A program made the position numbers and the translations under genes. This document shows, piece after piece, positions 45,737 to 54,577 of a stretch of DNA of 64,000 nucleotides; the first letter of the stretch is position 1; each line of letters opens with the position of its first letter. The DNA lies in NCBI GenBank assembly GCA_024516155.1, contig JAJJXM010000119.1, positions 1 to 64,000 of the forward strand, written 5' to 3'. The DNA is from Pyronema omphalodes. Taxonomy: Eukaryota; Ascomycota; Pezizomycetes; Pezizales; Pyronemataceae. The notes under the pieces were generated by a model that was not told the origin of the DNA, did not search any database, and saw only the letters and a list, made by a program, of their open reading frames with translations.

Positions 45737-47031
45737 ATGCTTGAGGTGGATCCATCGGTGGTGAGCTTCACATCGTGCATTTTAATAATGTTTATTCTAA
45801 TTTTTCGCAGCTAGAAAGGCCCGAGGATGAGGACTATGGTTCGGCAGGTTATGATACCAGCACCGCGAGCCTGTCATCATCAGTGAATCAGTATATCTTC
45901 GAGAATGGCCGCCGATATCACGCTTATTATGGACCCGATAAATATCTCATGCCAACAGATGAGAAAGAACAAGACCGGTACGTCGTGACTGCATGCCCCA
46001 GGCGATGGATACTGAGCAACAGCATAGACTAGACTTGAACCATGAAATTACGCGGATGGTCTGGGATGATAAGCTCCATAAGGCCCCACTTCACGAACCT
46101 CATCGAATTCTGGACATTGGCACGGGTACAGGCATATGGGCTATAGATATGGCAGATCAGTATCCTATGGCTGAGGTTATCGGTACCGATTTGAGTCCGA
46201 TCCAACCGGGATGGGTTCCGCCTAATTGGTGAGTATTGCATGCTTTCACTTTTAGCCCAGCTAATTCTTCGGATAGCCGCTTTGAAGTGGACGATGCCAT
46301 GTCAGAGTGGACATTTAAGGACGTACGTTCACCATTGAAGAGGGACTATGGAGATCGGCAATAGAAAAATGTTAATATATTATGATCTAGGACTATTTTG
46401 ACTTTATACACTGTCGGAATATTTCATCGGGTGTTAGTGACTGGAACCATCTTGTTACCCAGCTCATGCGGTAATGAACGAATCGGTTTTTTATTGACAA
46501 TTCTGACCCTATTCTGTAGCTGTACCAGCCCTGGAGGTTACGTCGAGCTGTGCGAATATAGCATCACAGTCAACTGCGATGACGGTACTATGAAGCCTGA
46601 TAATGGTGCGAAGATATGCACGGACTATCTGCGAGAATCCATGGTCAAGATGGGACGACCAGCGCCAGAGCTAGCATCCATGAAGTTGTTGTTGGAGAAA
46701 GCCGGGTTCGGGGATGTCCATGCTTCGGAAGTTAAGGAACCTATGGGTCCCTGGCCAAGAGACCCAAGACAAAAGAAAATCGGTGCCATGTCACTGCTCA
46801 ATCTTGAAACCGGAATTGAAAGCTATGCCATGGCGGCATTCACTAGGGTACTGGGTATGGAGGTCGAAGAGGCTCGTGCCATCTGCAACTCTGCACTTAC
46901 TGCTTTTCGGAATAAAAATTATCACATGTACACCAAATAGTAAGTACCCTACTTCAATCATACTAAAAAACAGTATGCTAACCGAAAACAGCTATCGTGT
47001 ATATGGACAAAAACCCAAAACATTGGAGTAG
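45737..47031 (+). CDS. MT6: SAM-dependent methyltransferase, LaeA-like/UMTA family
   Basis: From ATG 45737 (MLEVDPSV) to TAG 47029-47031. Exon 2 LERPEDEDYGSAGYDTSTAS to KEQDR; exon 3 ILDIGTGTGIWAIDMADQYP and VIGTDLSPIQPGWVPPN; exon 4 CRFEVDDAMSEWTFKD; exon 5 DYFDFIHCRNISSGVSDWNH; exon 6 CTSPGGYVELCEYSITVNC to RNKNYHMYTK; exon 7 YRVYGQKPKTLE. It is closest in wording to MT5 (shared DYFDFIH exon 5 and EVKEPMGPWP), its neighbour on the same strand, so the two probably arose by local tandem duplication. A broken copy of its 3' end follows. Confidence 0.88.
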
Positions 47032-47107
47032 GCGAGGCGTGGTTATATTCAAGTTTTATGTCATGCGGAATTTAGTTTTGTGTTCCCCAAAAATTCTAAG
47101 GAGCTCG

Positions 47108-47340
47108 TTTCATCTGCGGGGATGCGCTTGCCTCGTTTCGCAATAAAAATCATCTCACATGTGCCAAACAAAGCGTACTGTTCATCAGACTGTACCAAGA
47201 AAAATTTACGGATATTGTAATCAAAAATAGCTATCGTTTATATGGATAAAGGCTCAAAAACATTAGATGAGGCAGGCCGATTTGTGTTCAAGTTTTATGT
47301 CATTTTGGATTTTGTGTTACGTCACGAGGAGCAATTAGCT
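47108..47340 (+). pseudogene. Tandemly duplicated, decayed 3' end of MT6
   Basis: The words ATCTGCGGGGATGCGCTTGC, TTTCGCAATAAAAATCATCT and AATAGCTATCGTTTATATGG repeat the end of exon 6, the last intron and exon 7 of MT6, and TTCAAGTTTTATGTCAT repeats its 3' UTR. The YG-KP motif ends in TAA early (TATGGATAAAG). It has no upstream exons, so it is a partial duplication and not a gene. Confidence 0.8.
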
Positions 47341-48136
47341 TAGGTTGAGCAACACGATTCTCACTTAAAATTTTCAACTAGTGACCGTAACGTATCCCAA
47401 ACTCTGAAAGCCTCATGTTTTATCCGTCCCTATAGTGGGTCGATATGTCATGACTCACCTCTGGCGCACCCTGCTCAAACGTGGCTGTGATAAAGAAACA
47501 CAGAAATTACCGCAACATGCATTGCTCATATAGAGCAGACTAAGCACTTATTTAACGCCTCTTGTATGCCTAAGATTCAGTAGGCCTATCACACCGAGTC
47601 AAGGGAGCTCTTGAGTGTTGTTCAATGTTGCATTTGCTGTTCCACATTATGCAGAATCGAGTGATGGCTTATGAGCGCATGTCCCGGAATTTAACATAGA
47701 AGGGCGACTGCGGGTGTATCTGCCTTATCACGCATCCTGTAGTGTAAATAGTGAAAATACGTTTCACGTTGAAGGTGTAGGCCCTCCTGGGGTACCAGCA
47801 GAGTCGCTGGAGTGGCATCGTTCCAATTCAATGACCACCCAATCACCCCCTCTCACTTCCGGTGATGAAGAGTCCACACCCCGGCAAAAACATTATCAAA
47901 GTTCCGAACACTGCTATGTACTAAAACACTTAGACCTCCTTCCCCTACAATGTCTAACTCATCTCAACGACCGATTACAATCATTTAAGCCCTGGTGCAA
48001 CACGATGGACCTCGTTCATTTCACTATTTTGAGTTTAGATGACTGTGCAGACAGTACTCCGGTATTGAAATTCGTTATGTTATTTCTCATGTAAAAATCC
48101 ACCAGCAGACAAAACGTGAACAAAACCAAGCCATGC
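47341..48136. other. Intergenic between convergent MT6 and MT7; doubtful ORF at 47831-48094
   Basis: An 87-residue plus-strand frame from ATG 47831 (MTTQSPPLTSGDEESTPRQ...) reads like protein (LLPLQCLTHLNDRLQSFKPW) but overlaps the 3' flank of MT7 and matches no family I recognise. It may be the relic of a gene between the two. Confidence 0.3.
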
Positions 48137-49447
48137 TCATCTTGTGCCCATAGGCTTTCGTCCATACACGCGATAGCTGTTTTTGTGTCAGAATATTTAG
48201 GATATCCTTTTCGTGCATTAAAATAAGGGTGCTTACTATTTAGTGTAAGTGTGATAATTTTTGTTGCGAACCGCAGCAAGTCCGGCGCTGCAAATTGCTC
48301 GAGCTTTTTCGACTTCCATGCCAAGAACCCTAGTGAATGCAGCCATTCCATAGCTTTCAAATGAGCTCTCGAGGTTAAGCAATGACATTGCACCAATTTT
48401 CTTGTGCTTAGGATCCTTCGGCCATGGACCGAATGGCTCTTTGGCTTCCAACGCATGAACATCTTCAAAACCTGCTTTCTCCAGTAGCATCTTCATAGAT
48501 TCGAGCTCCGGTGCCGGCCTACCCATCTTCAACATAGCTTCTCGCAAATACTCGACGTATATCTTCGCGCCGTTGTCTGGCTTCATGGTACCGTCATCGC
48601 AATTAGCTGTGATACTATATTCGCAAAGTTCCACGTGTCCTCCGGGGGTTGTACAACTACATATTCAAGTCAGAGATGTCATGCATATATTGGTTCACTT
48701 ACCGCATAAGCTCGGTCACAAGATGGTTCCAATCGCTAACACCCGAGGCAATATTCCGACAGTGAATAAAGTCAAAGGAGTCCTAGAGTCACAATATATC
48801 AATGCCCCTTAATAAAACATTTGCAGAAGTGGCAACTAACGTCTTTGAAGGTCCATTCTTGCATGGCGTCATCCACCTGGAAGAGACTACCGGAACTATT
48901 AGCTGGGCTAGAACTACCAGCAAGGAAGTCTTACCAGTTGGCCGGAACCCACGCCGGTTGTATCGGACTCAAATCGGTACCGATAACCTCCGCCATGGGA
49001 TACTGATCTGCCATATCTATGGCCCAGATGCCTGTACCCGTGCCGATGTCCAGAATTCGATGAGGTTCGTGAAGGGGAGCCTGGTGGAGCTTATCATCCC
49101 AGACCATTCGCGTAATTTCATGGTTCAAGTCTAGTCTATGCTGCTGGTCAGTATTCATCACCAGATGGTTTTCCGATGAAGCACCCTTTCATCCAGTTAC
49201 GACATACCGATCCTGTTCCTTCTCATCAGTTGGAATGAGATATTTATCGGGTCCATAGTAGGAGTGATATCTTCGGCCGTTCTCAAAAATGTACTGATGC
49301 ACCGACGATGTGAGGCTTGCTGTGCTTGTATCATAACCTGCCGAATCATAGTTCTCATCCTCGGGCCTTTCGAGCTGAGAAAATTAGAACAATAATTCTC
49401 AAAATTTTGGAAGAGGGACTCACCACGGATGGATCGACTTCGAGCAT
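48137..49447 (-). CDS. MT7: SAM-dependent methyltransferase, LaeA-like/UMTA family
   Basis: Minus-strand model from ATG 49447 (MLEVDPSV) to TGA 48139-48137. Exon 2 LERPEDENYDSAGYDTSTAS, VHQYIFENGRRYHSYYGPDK; exon 3 ILDIGTGTGIWAIDMADQYP and VIGTDLSPIQPAWVPAN; exon 4 CLFQVDDAMQEWTFKD; exon 5 DSFDFIHCRNIASGVSDWNH; exon 6 CTTPGGHVELCEYSITANC to RNKNYHTYTK; exon 7 YRVYGRKPMGTR. VHQY in exon 2 is shared only with MT2, as is the promoter wording, which groups these two. SAM motifs are intact. It is convergent with MT6. Confidence 0.88.
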
Positions 49448-49520
49448 TGCAATGACTGTTTATGGGTTTGCTACTATGACCTTTGCTGAGGAGATAAGCT
49501 GGAAATACCTGATTCCACTG

Positions 49521-49547
49521 GGGCGTTTACCGATTAATATACAGCTC
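49521..49547 (-). promoter_or_regulatory. Core promoter box of MT7
   Basis: Minus strand GAGCTGTATATTAATCGGTA followed by AACGCCC, about 75 to 100 bases before the start; the fullest example of the family box. Confidence 0.6.
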
Positions 49548-50674
49548 GACAACTAGCCTCCAATGTGACACAATGTGAGCGCTAACCACAAATCAAAGGA
49601 GTATGCGATGAAATCCAGGCTCTATTCTCCGGATATGTGGTAGCCTTCAAGCTGTAGGTGCATATGTGAGGGTCTCCTGATGTCTAGTTTTCTGCTAGTT
49701 AAATAGTCGTTCTCTGATACCTTTAACCTTTCACCGGCTGTATATCATGAAAGCATTACGGCTTTCAAGTAAATAGCACGTTGTGTGTATAACTTTTACT
49801 TTTTTTAATGTTTTCCATTAAATAGCCGCAGATTTCTGATGAGAATATCCCAATATCCCTTTGATTCAAGACAACAAAATTGAAACAGTCTATTGCATCC
49901 CATGCTCAATCCATGGTAGCTAACGTACGTAGACCATGCTGTAAAGCAGGAGGTTCTTTTGACATAAGAATTGGAGGTTGGGGAAAAGGTCTTAATTCCG
50001 CCTTCAGAGATGAACGAAAATTGTCTACTGTTATGCACGTGTATATGACCGCTACAGAATCCCTGACGTGAGAATTTCCTATGGTGCATTTTGCTTGGTT
50101 TCAACGACAGACTTTCGGTGCGTTAGTAACTTAGCTAGCTGACTAGTGCGCTTGCTGGCCCCCTGCTGCTTCCCGGCCCTTGTGTATGCCGCTGCTCTAG
50201 CGTGTCGCTACACTACTAGCGTTTTCACAGTAGACTTAGCATGATTCATGCGCGCGGGGTAAAGAGGAGATCCCGAAGGTGTCAGAACAGCACCGCGGTT
50301 AATCTGCCTTGTTCACTTCGCATTACAAACGAAGCAGCCGAGCCAGAGCGGGAGCGCCTGTCGATCCAGTTTCACGCGAAGTCGTTCAGTAATTGCGGCT
50401 GACGTTTGAATACTCTTCGCAGGTACCCAACAGTTTATTCATGGCATGGACACATATAGAATGTCAAACGGCATATCTATCAAATTGATCAGTTTGTCCT
50501 GCATGCCCCACAATACAGGGACTTCACCGGATGATGGGATCTGCAGGGTCTAAAAGACTATAGTGGGGGTCTCCTTGCTGTTCTGCTATCACAAAATGCT
50601 AAAAAACGTACATGGCAAGAATGATATATATGACTAGTCCAAGGCGATGCATCTGTACTCGAAGTGGGCATTAA
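49548..50674. other. No recognised gene; repeat R3 copy 1 near 50218-50400
   Basis: At 50238-50400 the order GCATGATTCATGCGCGCGGG, GTAAAGAGGAGATCCCG, CACCGCGGTTAAT and GCGAAGTCG-like words is repeated in eroded form at 52225-52400 in the same orientation. The R3 copies lie on either side of the Harbinger element. No coding frame is supported. Confidence 0.35.
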
Positions 50675-51372
50675 GGCCGCGTTTGGTTCGCCAACGGCCG
50701 TTAGGATTTACTAGTAAAATGACCGTTTGCAAGAGGTTGACCGTTTTGCAAACGGTCGGGGGTGTTTGGTTTGGCACCAACCGTTTCATTTTCCAGTCCC
50801 AAACGGTTGCAAACGGTTGTAAAAGGACCTCGCCAGCACCGTTTGCAACCGTTTGTAACTGACAAGACACAACACAACCACCGAAAAAAATGACTCCGGA
50901 AGAAGCCCTCGCACAACGCAAAAAAAATACAACTAAAACGCCGTAAAATCGCCATTATTCTCGCCTTGTACGCACGTTTCTACCTTTTAAAGACGCCTGT
51001 CCGCACCTCCATTCGCACTGGAGATATTTTCACGCGCGAAATCCTCGATGCCCATCCACGCCGAGCTCTCGAAATCCTCGGGATGCCCGTCAGCACTTTT
51101 TTAGATTTGCGTCACGTTTGCTGCGTCTCTTCGTACTCTTGGGCGGCATTGTTGGGACCGGAAATTGATGTGTACACTGGGGAAGGAAGTCTTCACGGTC
51201 AAAAGTTGCAGCGGCGTAGAAGATGTTTGGTGGGGCGACAGGGGTCTCTGCGTGGCAACAGACGGTCGCCCAACCAAACACCTTCTCAGCACAAAATCAT
51301 AACGGTTGCTCCATGGTCCGACCGTTTTGACACCGTTTGCACCAAACGGCCGTTGGCGAACCAAACGCGGCC
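50675..51372 (+). mobile_element. PIF/Harbinger-type element, internally deleted (698 bases)
   Basis: Perfect terminal inverted repeats of about 29 bases start GGCCGCGTTTGGTTCGCCAA on both ends, with a TAA duplication outside (50672-50674, 51373-51375); TWA targets and GGNC-GTTTGG ends are typical of PIF/Harbinger. Subterminal blocks repeat AACGGT(T)GCAAACGG words in both directions. The interior keeps the first part of a transposase frame and lacks the catalytic DDE region. Confidence 0.9.
50890..51185 (+). pseudogene. N-terminal fragment of a Harbinger transposase, frameshifted
   Basis: ATG 50890 opens MTPEEALAQRKK, then an A-run near 50919 shifts the frame; the next frame reads FYLLKTPVRTSIRTGDIFTR and ILDAHPRRALEILGMPVSTF LDLRHVC, which has the R-T-S...TG...E-LD-HP-R--E-LGM---TF--L pattern common at the start of plant and fungal PIF/Harbinger nucleases. 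The DDE domain is missing. Confidence 0.65.
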
Positions 51373-51375
51373 TAA

Positions 51376-52969
51376 GTGCAGTGGACCCATGCAATTCAGA
51401 CTTCGCAAAATAACAGCCACAATCTGAAAGGCTTCTGGAAAATATTTACGGTATAAGGATACTGTAATAGTGAACGATTACAATAATCATCAAAAATTTT
51501 CCGTGGTCATGTATAATAACGGTCTAAAAAGAAGTGCACCGGATGAGCCCGACAAGTGAGTTTACGGCAATGCATTTGTACATGGAGAGCCAAAAGAATT
51601 TTGCCACCGAACCAACACCAGATGTATGTCGCATGCACAACATCCAACAAGTGCACTTCCGCGCACTACCACCCACCAGCCACAGACACCGTTGCCCCAA
51701 CCATACCACACCGCTGACTAAACCACGGAAACGCGCATTACATGTAGTGGTAATCCAAATGACACAAAATATTCTTGAGCGTAAATCAAACAATTGTTTA
51801 GTAAAAGACATGAAGACTATAAAGCGCAAATAACACAGTTGCCATTAAAAAAAATTGATGGACGGTTCCGCAGTGGCTGTTGAGATAGTGGTGATTTAGA
51901 TCGAACAGAATATTCTATGAGCGCAGATAAAGCAGTCTGTACGATGAATGAATACAAATGGAGTGATGCAGGATGAGATTTTACATTATTTAACTTCAGT
52001 GATGGGAGAGGGCATGCACATAAGCATAAACGATTCATGGACCTTGATGTATAGATGAATGTGGTAAGTGTGCATTGGGGGACGTGGGTTTTTTTTGTCC
52101 CCGGTGAGTACAGGAGAAGAACCAAGCACCGTGCTGTTTTGGTCCTCGCACATACATCTCGAATGGAATACAGGTGGCCAAAATTCTGAGAATAAGAATA
52201 ACACTGCTACATATGTACATAGTCATCGCGGTGCCAGCATCATCCATGCGCACGGGGTAACGGGGAAATCCCGGAGCTTTCAGAATCACCGCGGTTAATG
52301 TACCATGCACATATATATTCACTTTGCGTCCTACATATGTACAGATGTACAAACTAATTAGCCAAGCCACGGCGCGAGCGGTAGTCGATCGCGTTTAAAG
52401 TGACGTCTTTCATTATATTAGCGCCTGTTTGGTGGTACGGAATACGCCGTAGTACAGGCTACTACATGCAAATACGTAGACATTTGTATTTTGCGCGCGT
52501 TTTGCGGGCCCGTATACAGGGACAAGATACATTGTATTCAACCTGATTTTGTATTCTACCCGACCCCTAAATACATTTCATGTATCACAGAGTACCACAG
52601 AGGACAACAACGAGCAAAAATTTTCACCACCACCACTAAACCAAATGAAGCAACGCGACCCAAAAAAATCGCGTAACAGCCACCGTGACATCGCGAAATG
52701 TGAGGCCGGCATGAAATCTATTTCCACACGTCTTCAACCATCGGTCGCCAATTCCATGCCCACAAATCATGCAAAACCATTGACAGCTGGGACTTGATGT
52801 TTATCAGAATCCGTATCCACGGTTACTGACGACAGGCAGCGCGGGGGTTTCGGCGGCGAGGAGGGCGGCGGCGGGTTAGGTAAGGCTGGTAAGTTGGGAA
52901 TGGGCAAGGGTTTGTGGGCTGGGAAATCACAGGTGAGTTTGGAGAGATGGGATATCACAAGGGAACTTT
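51376..52969. other. No recognised gene; repeat R3 copy 2 and a possible Harbinger-like left end
   Basis: R3 copy 2 lies at 52225-52400. TTAGCGCCTGTTTGGTGGTA at 52427 resembles a Harbinger terminus after a TTA target, but no right end was found before the LTR of element A at 52970. Pro-rich and basic frames at 52549-52958 have no recognised family. Confidence 0.3.
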
Positions 52970-53069
52970 TGTAGATAGGATTGTGGTAAATAGAAACTTG
53001 ATTGCGTGAAGAAATAAACTACATACAAATTTCCTCCTCTTATACTTGTTCCTTCATGACTCGTGACTC

Positions 53070-53095
53070 AGCATTCTCCGCCTGCGGAGAATGCT
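53070..53095. repeat. Perfect 26-base hairpin in the LTR of element A
   Basis: AGCATTCTCCGC and GCGGAGAATGCT arms of 12 bases are separated by CT. It lies directly upstream of the TATA-like site on the minus strand and could be a protein-binding palindrome. Confidence 0.8.
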
Positions 53096-53104
53096 CCCAA
53101 TGCT

Positions 53105-53425
53105 AACCGCCGTGATAACTACATACATGACCAACATTCCCCACCATTTGCCAACCGCCGTAATTCCAAATAGGAAAGCGAGGGAACAATACATACCAAA
53201 GATAACTAACCGCCGTAATTCCAAATAATAATAACAAGGAAAGAGTACATACTAAAAGAGATAACTACCTGGCTAACCGCCGTGATTTCAAATAGCAAAG
53301 AAAGAGTACATACCAAAAAGAGATAACTACCTGGCTAACCGCCGTGATTCCAAATAATAAAGAAAGAGTACATACCAAAAGAGATAAGTAAAAGATTCCA
53401 ACATTTTCCTAGCCGCCGTGATACC
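53105..53425. repeat. Tandem repeat of about 60 bases in the U3 of element A
   Basis: Five or six imperfect copies of a unit with TAACCGCCGTGATT-CAAATA, AAAGAAAGAGTACATACCAA and GAGATAACTACCTGGC. The two middle copies are nearly identical; the outer ones are eroded or shortened. Confidence 0.85.
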
Positions 53426-53510
53426 TAAAATAAATCCAAATAAGAAATAACTCCGAACATATGAAAATCCCCGGCAAGGGGCCCAGCCCCTTGCCCTAAC
53501 CCTATCCCTA

Positions 53511-54577
53511 TCACTTCATGACGGCGTAGCAGGTTGCTAGGGTGATGACGACCACCCATAGCCCTGCGGTGGTGACGGTGGAGGCCAGGAGCATGTCACG
53601 GGAGCGTTGTGACATAAGCCCCCCCCTCCAGGCCGAGACTCCGGCGAGGCCGTAGGCAGTCCTCAACGCGGGCCTCCGGATGGGGGACCGTCCCCGATAC
53701 TGCCTTCCCCGGCGTCGGCGACGTACGACGTCCTGGGTGATGTCCTCGAGGACATAAGGCGGTATTTGCCCTTGTTGGTGTCCTAAGGGGGGCGCCGTTA
53801 TTTGTTCTTGTTGGTGCCCTGAGGAGAACGGGGGTATTTGATCTTGTTGGTGCCCTGAGGCGGGGGGCTCCGGGGGATCCGAACAAGGGGCGGATGTCAG
53901 GTCGTTGGTTGGTCGGTAGTCGACGGTGGGGAGACGCTGTTCCGGCTCCGCTGTCTGATAGAAAGACAGGTTGATTGCCACCTTCTCGTGGTCCGAGGGT
54001 CCCGTCATCATAATCACTGGGAGTTGGTGTCGGATCGTAGGGATGGTGGAGTCCTCCGATTCCAGTTCGCGGGGACGGGGTGGTTCGTTTTCCTGATTTT
54101 CCGTAGGGACGGGAGGCTCCTTTCCTGTCCCGGGCTCGTCCTTGCAGGGTGGGATCGTTGCCTGGGTCTCCGTGGGGGGTTTCCATCCCCTGATACCGCA
54201 TCTCTGGTCGTGTCCGTCTTTGTTGACCAGGAATTTACACACATTGCAGAGTCTCTTTCCTTTCTGCTATGCCTTGCAGGCCTTTTGCGGGTCCATCCTT
54301 CGGTGTCGGATCACCCATTCTAACTCGGGGTCATGTAGCTGCCCGCAGCTACATAATTTTTTGATGCGTGCCGCAATTGCTTGCGCCACCGCTGGGAAAT
54401 GATTGTTGTTTAATTTCGATTGGAGGTGAATGGAGCAGGAGTCGTTGTTGCAGAACGACCAGTGTAGTTCTGCGTGCGGGATCGTGGGGTGGGGGGATTT
54501 CTTTTCTGCCGGGGGAGTAGGGTTCGGTACCAGCCCAAAGAGGACGGGGGGTCCTCGGAGTTCGTTCTATCGTCCAT
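53511..54577 (-). pseudogene. Element A ORF3: Cys/His-rich, tail-anchored protein after pol
   Basis: The pol stop and an ATG overlap as TAATG (54579-54575). The ATG frame is soon shifted; the frame that reads like protein is open from 54566 to 53511 except for one TAG at 54267-54269. In order it has WSFCNNDSCSIH, LCSCGQLHDPELEW, LCNVCKFLVNKDGHDQRC (a CxxC-H-C knuckle), an acidic Pro-rich part, three GHQQ(D/E/G)QI repeats, a basic block RRRRRGRQYRGRSPIRR and a C-terminal hydrophobic segment TVTTAGLWVVVITLATCY. The position matches that of env-like or accessory genes in some Ty3/gypsy elements, but no similarity to a known family is claimed. It now carries one frameshift and one stop. Confidence 0.6.

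Larger units (their letters stand above)
52970..53459 (-). mobile_element. Probable 3' LTR of Ty3/gypsy element A
   Basis: On the minus strand it would run from TGTTCGGAGTT (53459) to CCTATCTACA (52970), TG...CA, just after ORF3 and a G-rich tract (53465-53515). A TATA-like site AAGTATAAGAGG lies at about 53039-53050, with tandem repeats upstream of it as in a U3. The boundaries are inferred, because the 5' LTR needed for comparison is beyond the window and no duplication could be paired. Confidence 0.55.
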
